Source of the DNA: CAZIPN01 sp964541225
GTDB lineage: Bacteria; Actinomycetota; Coriobacteriia; Anaerosomatales; JAAXUF01
Reading direction: 5' to 3'
Assembly (NCBI GenBank): GCA_964541225.1
Contig: CAZIPN010000043.1
Location: 1 to 12,051 of the forward strand
Length of the DNA stretch: 12,051 bases
Below are positions 1-7,355 of this stretch, piece by piece (position 1 is the first letter of the stretch; the number at the start of each line of letters is the position of its first letter). Under the pieces are notes generated by a model that saw only the letters and a program-made list of their open reading frames with translations, did no database searches and had not been told where the DNA came from. A program made the translations under genes and the position numbers.

Positions 1-2
1 GG

Positions 3-470
3 CGGTACCTCGCCCACTTCAAGCGGCGTGCGGAAGGTGAAGTACTTGTGCCCGAGGTAGCTGAAGATGGTGGTGACGCCAATCGTGACGAGCGCCCCTA
101 TCGGCGGCGAGAAGTGCAGCAGCTGCACCGTCATCCACAGAATAGCCATCCCCAGCCCCTGCGCCGGAAGGTAGATCACGAACGCCCTCCCAATTTGGGG
201 CAGCAAACGTCCCCCGCGACGGAATGCCAGGTACTTCATCGTGATCACGCTCTGCGGCACTGCAACGAACCACACCAGCAGATTGATCAGCAGGTAGTAG
301 TCGTGGCCGATCAGCGCCACTGCTGGAACGGCCGACCGTTCCAGCGATTGGATCGGCGGTCCAAGGACCGCGAGCGACGCGACGAACACCCCATACCCGA
401 AAGCGGTGTTCCAGCCGCCGACGAAGAGATACCGTACGCGCTCGTCGTCGAAGAGCCGCAGCAAACGCAT
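3..470 (-). CDS. GtrA-family polytopic membrane protein, 3' end cut by the window edge
   Basis: The gene reads out of the left edge, leaving 156 codons visible from the ATG at 470. The protein starts MRLLRLFDDERVRYLFVGGW and shows four hydrophobic stretches, at about residues 15-37, 52-73, 96-117 and 123-140. It ends with the GtrA-like signature SYLGHKYFTFR (137-147). GtrA proteins are about 120-160 residues long, so little is probably missing. Characterised members are thought to flip undecaprenyl-phosphate-linked sugars or to assist lipid-linked glycosylation in the cytoplasmic membrane. They are often paired with a GtrB-type glycosyltransferase, and one lies divergently at 752-1708. A longer minus-strand frame at 311-1015 overlaps this one but has no membrane character. 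The family call is confident; the substrate is unknown. Confidence 0.85.
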   Translation of the reverse strand, partial: MRLLRLFDDERVRYLFVGGWNTAFGYGVFVASLAVLGPPIQSLERSAVPAVALIGHDYYLLINLLVWFVAVPQSVITMKYLAFRRGGRLLPQIGRAFVIYLPAQGLGMAILWMTVQLLHFSPPIGALVTIGVTTIFSYLGHKYFTFRTPLEVGEVP

Positions 471-508
471 GACCTGTGGTCGCCTCTCATCAGGATCGCA
501 GCCGCCAT

Positions 509-514
509 ATGATA
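509..514 (-). promoter_or_regulatory. Possible -10 element for the GtrA-like gene
   Basis: The minus strand reads TATCAT, five of six bases matching the TATAAT consensus. It would place transcription start about 32 bases before the ATG at 470. No good -35 hexamer lies at 16-18 bases, so support is weak. Confidence 0.25.
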
Positions 515-737
515 GACCATGAAGCGCGAGGCACGGTTGAGCCGTGAGCGATGCCGGGCGTTTCGCGATCGAGCAAGCACCCGCCGCCGAGAGGCCTGAC
601 CGACCGCCTCAAGCGCTGTCATGCTCACAAGCGCGCATGTTAAGATGGCGCGGTTCTCGGCAGGAGCCAAAGGTCCGTTCCGTCTTCGGTTTCCGCAGGT
701 CACTACCATTGCGCGCGCGGCGGCACACGTGCGACGC

Positions 738-744
738 GAGAGGG
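738..744 (+). promoter_or_regulatory. Ribosome-binding site of the family 2 glycosyltransferase
   Basis: GAGAGGG lies seven bases before the ATG at 752. It supports that start over longer frames. Confidence 0.6.
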
Positions 745-751
745 CGCTCAC

Positions 752-1708
752 ATGACCAAGAAGCTCATCGGCGTCATCACGCCCTGCTACAACGAGGAGG
801 GCAACGTCACCGCCCTCTACGAACGCGTGAAGACGGCGATGGCTGCCTGCCCCGACTACGACTACGAACACTGCTTCATCGACAACGCATCGACCGACTC
901 CACACAGATGATCCTTCGTGCTTTGGCCGCAGCCGATCCTCGCGTCAAAGTGATCATCAACATGCGCAACTTCGGCCAAGCGCGCTCGCCATTTCACGCG
1001 CTCCTTCAGGTCCAAGGAGATGCGGTGATCGGCCTAGCCGCCGACCTGCAGGATCCGCCTGAGCTCATCCCCACCTTCATCGAGCAGTGGGAAGCCGGCC
1101 ACCTGGTTGTCCTTGGAGAGAAGGCGCAGAGCGAGGAATTCCCGCCGCTCTACTGGCTGCGCACGGCCTACTACAAGTTGGTCAGCAAGATCGCTGACGT
1201 CGAGCTGCTTGAGCACGTCACGGGCTTCGGACTCTACGACCGCGCCGTGGTGGAGCAGCTTCGCCGGCTCGATGACCCCTACCCGTACGTGCGGGGATTG
1301 ATTGCCGAGTTCGGCTATCCCGTCGCCCGCGTGCCCTACACGCAGCCCCTGCGCAAGAGCGGCGTCACGAAGAACAACTTCTACACGCTCTACGACATGG
1401 CGATGCTCGGCTTCACAAGCCATTCCAAGGTCCCGCTGCGGCTGGCGACCATGCTTGGCTTCTTCACCGCAGCCTTGAGTCTCATCATTGGCCTCGTCTA
1501 TCTGGTGTACAAGCTGGTGTTCTGGAACCAATTCTCCGTAGGAGTCGCCCCGCTCGTGATCGGTATGGCGCTCTTCTCGTCAGTACAGCTCGTATTCCTG
1601 GGGATCGTCGGAGAGTACGTGGGCGCGATACACACGCAAGTGCTGCACCGGCCGCTGGTCGTGGAACGCGAACGCATCAACTTCTCGGACGAGAATCCTG
1701 AAGCCTAG
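752..1708 (+). CDS. Membrane-anchored family 2 glycosyltransferase, DPM1/GtrB type
   Basis: This 318-residue protein should move a sugar from a nucleotide donor to a polyprenyl-phosphate carrier at the cytoplasmic face of the membrane. The N-terminal GT-A domain begins with VITPCYNEEGN (8-18). It continues with FIDNASTDST (42-51), the DLQDPPEL segment (98-105) holding the metal/nucleotide aspartates, and RKSGVTKNNF (201-210). Two hydrophobic segments follow, at about 231-255 and 262-287, ending in GIVGEYVGAIH and the RP motif (300-301) typical of GtrB, ArnC and DPM1 relatives. Length and architecture are normal for the family. The ATG has a good ribosome-binding site. The gene is divergent from the GtrA-like gene, not in one operon with it, and convergent with the FkbM gene, sharing its CTAG stop. 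Which sugar is transferred cannot be read from the sequence. Confidence 0.9.
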   Translation: MTKKLIGVITPCYNEEGNVTALYERVKTAMAACPDYDYEHCFIDNASTDSTQMILRALAAADPRVKVIINMRNFGQARSPFHALLQVQGDAVIGLAADLQDPPELIPTFIEQWEAGHLVVLGEKAQSEEFPPLYWLRTAYYKLVSKIADVELLEHVTGFGLYDRAVVEQLRRLDDPYPYVRGLIAEFGYPVARVPYTQPLRKSGVTKNNFYTLYDMAMLGFTSHSKVPLRLATMLGFFTAALSLIIGLVYLVYKLVFWNQFSVGVAPLVIGMALFSSVQLVFLGIVGEYVGAIHTQVLHRPLVVERERINFSDENPEA

Positions 1709-2877
1709 CGCTCTGGGACTGCGTAGCAGACCGTGTCGTCGATCTCTCGGCTGTAGTGCCTCAAGTACAGGCGGCCACCGGGAACCAGCTGGTTCATGAG
1801 AAGCGGAATCGTCCACAAGTCAGACGCGAAATGGTACGCCGAGACGGCGAGCAGCGGTGATGCGCGGGTGATGACCTGCTCGGCGCCCAGGAGCGCGTCT
1901 CTCTCGAAACCCTCGATGTCCATCTTGATAAGCGTCGGCTCGCTGCGTCCTTCGAAGTAGTCGTCGAGGCTCACCAGTGAGATGCTCTCTCCACCTGTCT
2001 CGCCGACCGGCAGAACCCGAGAGTCAGCCCCAGCCGTGCTGAGAAGCCTTCCACTGCTGGTGTGGCGACTAAGCCCTGCGCACTCGGCCACGATGCGCTC
2101 CGGGTCCGTCGCGGCGATGGCGCTGAGCGCGGCGTAGTTCGACTCATCCGGCTCGAATGCGTAATAGGCGCGGAACCGGTCTGCGCATGCGTCGAGAAAC
2201 GAGCGCAACGTGTCGCCGACATACGCCCCGCCATCAACGACTATCTCGGCATCGCCGAGGGAGTAGACACTCGCGTCGAAATACGCTGGCTCCGTGGAGC
2301 GGATGGCGTCGAGCCGCGCCTTGTCGAAGTCAAGGTAGTAGCCGAGCTTGGCCAAGAAGACCCGACGGGATTCGTCATCGGCGAGAAGCGAGAATACATT
2401 CTCGACGGCATGGCGGTTGCCCGGGTCGGTCGCGGCATCCCGCGCACCCTCGTATTCGCGGGACTTGAAAACATCCGGAAGTCGCAGATTCAGGTAGCCG
2501 ACGGGGAGAACCGTCTGGCAGCCCCGGCCACTGAGGTTTTCGCAAATCGCGGAGTCATGCATTGTGCTCGCCACGAGAATCGGAGTTTGCGAGTGCTCCT
2601 GGGCGATCTTGTCGGGCGAGAAGACAGGCAGCCCGTCGACGACAGTTCCGTGCAGCGATGTGTCGCCGAAACCGACAACCTGCACGCCGATCTCGGCGAG
2701 CGAACGCGCCGCCCGTCGACCCATAGCCGCAGCCGGGTAGACGATCGAGGGCAGTCGACCGCTCAGCACGGCATCGAGCACGGCGAAGCGCTCGTTGAGC
2801 GCGTCGCGCATGGCAGGGGCGTCGCCGAGCATGCGCCCCAGCGCATCCAGACTCACTTGAACGTCAGTGTCATTCAC
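1705..2877 (-). CDS. FkbM-family methyltransferase with N-terminal Rossmann-like domain
   Basis: The 390-residue product has two parts. Residues 43-130 form a Rossmann-like domain: IVYPAAAMGRRAARSL, then VVGFGDTSLHGTVVDGLPV, then ILVAST. It resembles the nucleotide- or sugar-binding module sometimes fused to FkbM enzymes in glycan loci. Residues 210-380 are the FkbM SAM-dependent methyltransferase: VVDGGAYVGDT (213-223, SAM loop), FEPDESNY (241-248), SLDDYF (303-308) and IKMDIEGFERDAL (317-329). The family O-methylates sugars and natural products. I chose GTG at 2877, whose GTGA overlaps the stop of the radical SAM gene by four bases. The frame continues upstream to 2937, but that part merely shadows the radical SAM gene. 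No separate Shine-Dalgarno is evident, so translation is probably coupled. The acceptor is unknown. Confidence 0.88.
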   Translation of the reverse strand: MNDTDVQVSLDALGRMLGDAPAMRDALNERFAVLDAVLSGRLPSIVYPAAAMGRRAARSLAEIGVQVVGFGDTSLHGTVVDGLPVFSPDKIAQEHSQTPILVASTMHDSAICENLSGRGCQTVLPVGYLNLRLPDVFKSREYEGARDAATDPGNRHAVENVFSLLADDESRRVFLAKLGYYLDFDKARLDAIRSTEPAYFDASVYSLGDAEIVVDGGAYVGDTLRSFLDACADRFRAYYAFEPDESNYAALSAIAATDPERIVAECAGLSRHTSSGRLLSTAGADSRVLPVGETGGESISLVSLDDYFEGRSEPTLIKMDIEGFERDALLGAEQVITRASPLLAVSAYHFASDLWTIPLLMNQLVPGGRLYLRHYSREIDDTVCYAVPER

Positions 2878-3947
2878 GGGACCATCGTGTTCGCGAGAGC
2901 TTGGCCAACCATCATCATGTCGCAACGCTCGGAGCACTTGATGCCGCGCGTCACGTCAATGTGATCCTGGCGAAACGTCCTGTACGCGTCACCGTTCCAT
3001 ATCTCAGCCAGCGTGTCGACGCGAGCGTCTCCCAAGACAATCTCGTTGTCGAAATCCTCCATGCACATGCAGACTTCGCCGTTGGACTTGACCGTCATCG
3101 ACATCCACGGGTGCTTGCAGCACTCGCTCCAGTGAACCGAGTTCGTGCCATGCAAGTCCTGACGGTACCACTGCTGATCTTCGCTCTTGAGGTAGAGATA
3201 CACGTCCAGACCTCGGAAGGCCTCCCGAAGCCTCGCATACTCCTCCTCCTGATCCTCCTTGTTCAGATCGAGCATCGTGATAACGATGACCGTCTTGTAG
3301 CCGCGCTCCTTCTTCAGCTCAAGAAGGCTGAGTATCTGCTGGTAGCTCTCCGAGAAGTTCGATGCCTCGCCACGAATCTGCTTGAACTTCGCGTCATCCA
3401 CGCTCTCGATCGAGTACTTGATGTAGCCAAGCCCGTTCTCGAACATCTCGATGGTGCGATCCATGTTGATGTTTGAAGGATTGCAGCTGAAGTACGACTC
3501 AAGGCCCGCGTCTGAAAGCATCTTCACGTAGTGCGCCATGTTCTTGTCGAGCAACGGATCGCCATAGCCGTGCAGTTGGATAACGCGCGGTATCACGTGG
3601 AGGAAGAAGTGATTCTCGCTCATGTCGTCTGGCTGGATACCGTAGGTCTCGGCGACGAACGTGTCCCAGCGTCGCCATGTCTCCTCTGGAAACGGCTTGA
3701 GTTGTGCCACGATCCGGGCGAAGACCTCGGGCTCTATCGTCTCGATCTTGCGCGTCATCATCGTTGTGCGCGGACACATCTCGCACTTCATGTTGCACGC
3801 GTTGGTAGTCTCGATGTTGTAGACGACCGGCTCCGGGTTGCGCATGGCTTCAAGAGCATCACGCATCTCATCCGAGTCGTGCTGCTCCCCCGCCTGCGCG
3901 CTCTTGAGCAGGTCATGTGACTTCATGTAGAACTCGACGTCGTACAC
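2874..3947 (-). CDS. Radical SAM protein with SPASM-like C-terminus
   Basis: The product is 357 residues from GTG 3947, which follows AAGGAGG. The [4Fe-4S]-SAM motif CNMKCEMC (C51, C55, C58) sits in ETTNACNMKCEMCPR. LHGYGDPLLD (125-134) matches the family's glycine-rich SAM-contact strand. The C-terminal region has C276, C277, C293, C295, C338 and C342 around MTVKSNGEVCMC and LAEIWNG, the layout of a SPASM auxiliary-cluster domain. Radical SAM/SPASM proteins carry out radical oxidations, epimerisations or dehydrogenations. In glycan loci their substrates are mostly unassigned. Residues 85-120 look like an insertion between the first and second core strands. It lies 37 bases after the Gfo/Idh gene and is coupled to the FkbM gene. 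A role in sugar tailoring is inferred from context only. Confidence 0.88.
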   Translation of the reverse strand: MYDVEFYMKSHDLLKSAQAGEQHDSDEMRDALEAMRNPEPVVYNIETTNACNMKCEMCPRTTMMTRKIETIEPEVFARIVAQLKPFPEETWRRWDTFVAETYGIQPDDMSENHFFLHVIPRVIQLHGYGDPLLDKNMAHYVKMLSDAGLESYFSCNPSNINMDRTIEMFENGLGYIKYSIESVDDAKFKQIRGEASNFSESYQQILSLLELKKERGYKTVIVITMLDLNKEDQEEEYARLREAFRGLDVYLYLKSEDQQWYRQDLHGTNSVHWSECCKHPWMSMTVKSNGEVCMCMEDFDNEIVLGDARVDTLAEIWNGDAYRTFRQDHIDVTRGIKCSERCDMMMVGQALANTMVP

Positions 3948-3951
3948 GGGG

Positions 3952-3958
3952 CCTCCTT
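3952..3958 (-). promoter_or_regulatory. Ribosome-binding site deciding the radical SAM start
   Basis: AAGGAGG lies only four bases before GTG 3947 and 31 before the in-frame ATG at 3920. It favours the GTG and rules against starting at 4028 inside the upstream gene. Confidence 0.6.
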
Positions 3959-3984
3959 GGCGAGATGGTTTCCTAGTTCGCCAC

Positions 3985-5043
3985 TCACACTGTTCGATCT
4001 TGCGGGTAGTCCACGTGCTCGACTGCACCCGATGACTGGGCGCGTAGCGCCGCGAGTGCGATGGCGAGACTCTTCGCGCCCTCGGCCGCTGTCACCCGCG
4101 GCGTCTCACGACCGCCGAGACACTCCAGGAAGTTGCGCATCTCCGCTATGAACAGATCATTGCGATCGAAGTCCCGGAGGTGTTCATCGACAACGCACCG
4201 GCCATCGGGACCCCATGCAAGCAGGTGCGACGCGAGCAAATCCAGGTGCAGCCCGCCTTGCTCCATGACCATCTCAAGTCGCCTCACCGCTGGCCGTCTC
4301 ACATAGTCCTGCTGAACCTGTACCGGCACGGTGCGGCCGTTGATTATACATGACCACATAGAGGCAGCTGTGTCGTCAACATCGACCTCAAGACTGCTGA
4401 AATGACCGCCTATGGAGTACACATCAGTCGGCCACCCCAGCACCCAGCCAAGGTAGTCGATGTCATGGATCTGCGTGAGCAGAACTCCGCCGCCAAGGTC
4501 GCGTCGCCCGGCGTAGCTGACCCGATAGTCCTCGTAGGGATGCCAGTCCGGCAGATACTCTCCGTACGTCGAACTCGCGGAAAGCACGGGCCCGAGAGTC
4601 TCGTCACGCACAATCGCGCGGACACGCTCTATGAGCGGGTGAAAGCGCAGCTGATAGCCGATGGCCACCGGCACCGCGCTCGACTCCGCAGCAGCCACGA
4701 ACTCCGGAACTCCATCCCACGTGTGGCTGAGAGGCTTCTCGATCAGGAGCCCGCACCCCGCTTCAAGGCAGGCCGCCGAAGTCTCTAAATGCATGCTCGT
4801 GGGGTTGGCGATCACGGCGCCGTCGGGCTTCTCGGCGAGTGCTTCGTCGAGGTCACTGAAGACACGGATGCCGAGGCTCTCTTCGGGCAGCACCCCATCT
4901 TGCGGACGCATCTCGTCAGAGAGCGCCACGCCTCCGCCCCGTCTCCTCAGGGCAATGAGATCGACATCGTCGCCTAGCAGCTTTCGCAGATTACGGGCAT
5001 GCCGCTGGCCGATAGCGCCCAGTCCGACGATGAGGATGCGCAT
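3985..5043 (-). CDS. Gfo/Idh/MocA-family NAD(P)-dependent oxidoreductase
   Basis: This 352-residue enzyme has the N-terminal dinucleotide fold MRILIVGLGAIGQRHARNL with GLGAIG at 7-12. It also has ANPTSMH (79-85), the hallmark EKP (102-104) with its catalytic-site lysine, and GGGVLLTQIHDIDYLGW (184-200) from the C-terminal substrate domain. Family members oxidise or reduce a sugar hydroxyl or keto group, often on nucleotide sugars or inositols. Relatives are common beside NeuB-type genes in glycan loci. ATG 5043 lies five bases after the ThDP-enzyme stop, with GGAG inside that gene's last codons as ribosome-binding site. It is thus part of the NeuB-to-FkbM operon. The exact substrate and direction cannot be read; reduction of a keto-sugar made upstream is a reasonable inference. 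Confidence 0.9.
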   Translation of the reverse strand: MRILIVGLGAIGQRHARNLRKLLGDDVDLIALRRRGGGVALSDEMRPQDGVLPEESLGIRVFSDLDEALAEKPDGAVIANPTSMHLETSAACLEAGCGLLIEKPLSHTWDGVPEFVAAAESSAVPVAIGYQLRFHPLIERVRAIVRDETLGPVLSASSTYGEYLPDWHPYEDYRVSYAGRRDLGGGVLLTQIHDIDYLGWVLGWPTDVYSIGGHFSSLEVDVDDTAASMWSCIINGRTVPVQVQQDYVRRPAVRRLEMVMEQGGLHLDLLASHLLAWGPDGRCVVDEHLRDFDRNDLFIAEMRNFLECLGGRETPRVTAAEGAKSLAIALAALRAQSSGAVEHVDYPQDRTV

Positions 5044-5048
5044 AGCGT

Positions 5049-6857
5049 CTACTCCGAGATAGGCGGCACGATCATGTTCGCCAAGAACTCATCGCGTGGC
5101 AAGAATGGATACATGTCTTCGAGCGGCCGTGATGCCATGCTGCCGTCGGGCTTCTGATACGAGGCAACTCGCGGCTGACGTGGCTCCTCGGGGATGGCAG
5201 CGATCCGACAGACCACCGGACCCGGCGCTTCGAGCACGCGGCGGATGCCAGCTTCGACATCGCTTTGGTCAGGGATCTCGTCCGTCGCCAGTCCGTAGGC
5301 TTGTGCAAGCGCAAGCGTATTCGGCAGCGTAAGACCACTGGCTGGGGTCGCGCCAACAAGATGGCCGAAGTAAGCCGACTGCGAGGAAACGATGGAGCCG
5401 TAGCCGCCGTTGTCCACGACGAAGATCTTGACAGGCAGTTGCAGGCGAGCGAGAACCTCGAGTTCGTGGGAGTTCATCTGGAAGCCGCCGTCGCCCTCAA
5501 CACAGACGGTGGGTCGTCCTCCATGCGCAAGGCAGGCGCCCGTGCCTGCCGGGAGACCGAAACCCATGGCTCCGAGTCCTGTCGTGAGGAAGACGCGCTG
5601 GTTCGACTTGGCCTGGTAGGCGAGCAGGAACATCTCGATCGAATTGCCCGAGCTTGCCGGGACGACGAGGGCATCGTCCGGCAGAGCCTCACACAGCGCG
5701 CGCGTGAAGGCATACATGCTCACTGGACCGGTCGCCGGGAGTTCCCAATCGATCAGCGGATAGTGCTGCTTCCACTGCGCACAGCGGTCGATCCAAGGTT
5801 CAACCGAGGGAAGCTCGCGCTCGCCGAGCTGGCGCAGAAGTTCGCGGATGAACTCGCTCGCGTCGGCCACCACACCCATCTCAAGGTAGGGCTCGAGCTT
5901 CCCGATCTCGGCGGGATCGATGTCGACCATCACCTTGTGCGCAGCGCGTGCCAAGTTCTGCGGCGCGAAAGCGGTGCACACCAGGTCGAGCCGGGCGCCA
6001 ACGGTCAACACGAAGTCGGCGTTCTGCAGAGCGAAGTTGGGTCCGCGCGGGGCCATCGAGCCGGGTCGCCCGACGAGCAGGTCGTGGTCGTCTTCGAAGA
6101 AGTCCATGGCTGGCCAGGTCAGTCCGAAAGGAACCCGCAGCTCGCCAACAAGTTCGCGCAGCTCATCGAGCGCACCGGAGAGACGAATGCCGTTGCCGAA
6201 GAGCAGGAAGGGTCTCTCGGCCGCCTGAAGCAGGTCAAGAACGCGGCTGACGGCTGCGCTTAGCTCGACGGGATCGAGGCGCACCGAATCGTCATCTGGG
6301 GTGAAGCCGACGAGCGATGCAGGATCAATCTGCGCGGCTTGGACGTCGAGCGGAATCTCAAGCCAGACCGGGCCGGGACGACCCGATGTGGCCAGATGGA
6401 CTGCCTTCTCAAGGTGGAAGCGGATCATCTGAGGATCCATCACGGTGGCCGCGTACTTGGTAATGGATGAGACAATCGTTGGCAGGTCGAGTTCTTGAGG
6501 ACCCATGTTGCGCACGCCCGAGTCGGACTTCAGATCGGCCCGCTTGACTTGGCCCGAGATCACCATTACTGGCGTTGAGTCGAGCCAAGCGCCGGCGACA
6601 CCCGTGATCGTGTTCGTGCCACCGGGACCGGCGGTCACCACCGCGACACCCAGTCGGTTGTCGTATTTCGCGTACGCCTCGGCGGCGATCGCGCACGCCT
6701 GCTCGTGTAGGTTCGATACGCAGTTGATCTCGTCGCGGGCGCCGATGGATTCGTTGAGATGCATGGCTGCGCCGCCGACCAGCATGAAGACATCCTTGAC
6801 GCCCTGCTCGACAAGGAATCGGGCAACGTAGTCGGAGAGTTTGACCTTGTCGGTCAT
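5049..6857 (-). CDS. ThDP-dependent enzyme, acetolactate synthase-like
   Basis: The 602-residue protein has the three-domain layout of acetolactate synthase large subunits. The N-terminal PYR domain carries the cofactor-activating glutamate in NLHEQACAIAAEAYAKY (E52) and AGPGGTNTITGVAGAW (76-91). A middle domain spans about 190-345. The C-terminal PP domain has the ThDP/Mg motif VEGDGGFQMNSHELEVLARL (453-472) and VDNGGYGS (481-488). The start at 6857 lies two bases after the phosphatase stop with GAAGGGG as ribosome-binding site; the frame extends to 7019 only as a shadow. A biosynthetic AlsS/IlvB role is unlikely: no IlvN-type small subunit or ilv gene is nearby. Relatives in sugar loci, such as YerE of yersiniose synthesis, add a two-carbon unit from pyruvate to a keto-deoxysugar. 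That is my working guess; sequence alone does not prove it. Confidence 0.88.
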   Translation of the reverse strand: MTDKVKLSDYVARFLVEQGVKDVFMLVGGAAMHLNESIGARDEINCVSNLHEQACAIAAEAYAKYDNRLGVAVVTAGPGGTNTITGVAGAWLDSTPVMVISGQVKRADLKSDSGVRNMGPQELDLPTIVSSITKYAATVMDPQMIRFHLEKAVHLATSGRPGPVWLEIPLDVQAAQIDPASLVGFTPDDDSVRLDPVELSAAVSRVLDLLQAAERPFLLFGNGIRLSGALDELRELVGELRVPFGLTWPAMDFFEDDHDLLVGRPGSMAPRGPNFALQNADFVLTVGARLDLVCTAFAPQNLARAAHKVMVDIDPAEIGKLEPYLEMGVVADASEFIRELLRQLGERELPSVEPWIDRCAQWKQHYPLIDWELPATGPVSMYAFTRALCEALPDDALVVPASSGNSIEMFLLAYQAKSNQRVFLTTGLGAMGFGLPAGTGACLAHGGRPTVCVEGDGGFQMNSHELEVLARLQLPVKIFVVDNGGYGSIVSSQSAYFGHLVGATPASGLTLPNTLALAQAYGLATDEIPDQSDVEAGIRRVLEAPGPVVCRIAAIPEEPRQPRVASYQKPDGSMASRPLEDMYPFLPRDEFLANMIVPPISE

Positions 6858-6859
6858 GC

Positions 6860-7354
6860 CTAGGCCCCTTCGCTCTGGTGCTCGACGATGAGGTCGAGCA
6901 CCTCGCGCACCGCCCCCTGGCCTCCGCCAGCCTTCGTGATGTACTGCGCTTGCTCCAGTGCCGCCGGGTGGGCATCGGCTGGGGCAACGGCTAGACCCGC
7001 ACACGCCATCGCCGCACAATCGATGGTGTCGTCCCCGATGAAGCAGACTTCGTGGGCCTCAAGGCCACACGTTGCTGCAAACTCGCGCAGCGCGGCCTCT
7101 TTGTCGTGGCACCCCGGATAGACGTTCTGGATCTTGACCTTGCTCGCATAACGCCGAACAAGCGCCATCCCGTCAGCGCTCGACTCTCCAGAGATAAGGG
7201 CGATGTGGAGACCCGCAGCGTGGGCTCGCGCGATTCCGGTGACATCAGCGAAGCAGAACCGCTTGAGCTCCAGACCCTCGGCATTCCAGAAGAAGCCGCC
7301 ATCTGTCAGGACGCCATCGACATCCATCGCAACGGCTTTGATGCCCTCGAACAC
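6860..7354 (-). CDS. KdsC-like HAD phosphatase (type C0), probable ulosonate-phosphate phosphatase
   Basis: This 164-residue protein is a cap-less HAD enzyme of KdsC size. It shows MDVDGVLTDG (nucleophile D11 and D13), LISGESS (53-59), the conserved lysine in HDKE (K85) and IGDDTIDCAAM (106-116). It ends with GGGQGAVREVLDLI. KdsC relatives dephosphorylate 3-deoxy-ulosonic acid phosphates and usually work as tetramers. After ISG it has Glu57 where KdsC enzymes commonly have Arg. As I recall the work on the Bacteroides KDN-9-phosphate phosphatase, a glutamate here marks nine-carbon substrates. The start is GTG 7354, one base after the NeuB-like stop, suggesting coupled translation. It almost certainly acts on the product of that synthase. 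The exact acid is inferred. Confidence 0.9.
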   Translation of the reverse strand: MFEGIKAVAMDVDGVLTDGGFFWNAEGLELKRFCFADVTGIARAHAAGLHIALISGESSADGMALVRRYASKVKIQNVYPGCHDKEAALREFAATCGLEAHEVCFIGDDTIDCAAMACAGLAVAPADAHPAALEQAQYITKAGGGQGAVREVLDLIVEHQSEGA

Positions 7355-7355
7355 C

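Larger units (their letters stand above)
471..751. other. Divergent intergenic region between the GtrA-like and glycosyltransferase genes
   Basis: This is 281 bases with no credible gene; the open frames crossing it are arginine-rich shadows. It must carry promoters for both flanking genes. It contains the minus-strand TATCAT at 509-514, a short inverted repeat (CACGG / CCGTG around TTGAG) at 532-546, and a poor plus-strand -10 candidate, TAAGAT, at 641-646. I see no terminator. Confidence 0.6.

Noticed and set aside
532..546. Small inverted repeat CACGG-TTGAG-CCGTG
   Set aside because: A five-base stem is too short to be a terminator and has no T-run; it may be chance.
641..646. TAAGAT as a -10 for the plus-strand glycosyltransferase
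   Set aside because: It has only four of six matches, no -35 partner, and would give a leader of about 100 bases.
311..1015. 234-codon minus-strand frame across the left divergent region
   Set aside because: It overlaps the GtrA-like gene in another frame and the glycosyltransferase on the other strand, and its composition is arginine- and cysteine-rich like other shadows.
2062..2964. 300-codon plus-strand open frame opposite the FkbM gene
   Set aside because: It is antisense to a gene with clear FkbM motifs, has no family signature or ribosome-binding site, and is explained by high-GC codon bias.
3948..4028. Longer N-terminus for the radical SAM protein
   Set aside because: It would overlap the Gfo/Idh gene, whereas GTG 3947 has a strong AAGGAGG directly upstream.
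5265..6263. 332-codon plus-strand open frame opposite the ThDP enzyme
   Set aside because: It is a shadow of a strongly conserved ThDP enzyme, with no recognisable domain.
5049..6857. Housekeeping acetolactate synthase for branched amino acids
   Set aside because: No regulatory subunit or ilvC/leu genes are near, and the gene sits within a sugar operon; not formally excluded.
6858..7019. Longer N-terminus for the ThDP enzyme
   Set aside because: The extra residues are low-complexity antisense-like sequence over the phosphatase gene; MTDKVKLSDY at 6857 matches a normal family start.
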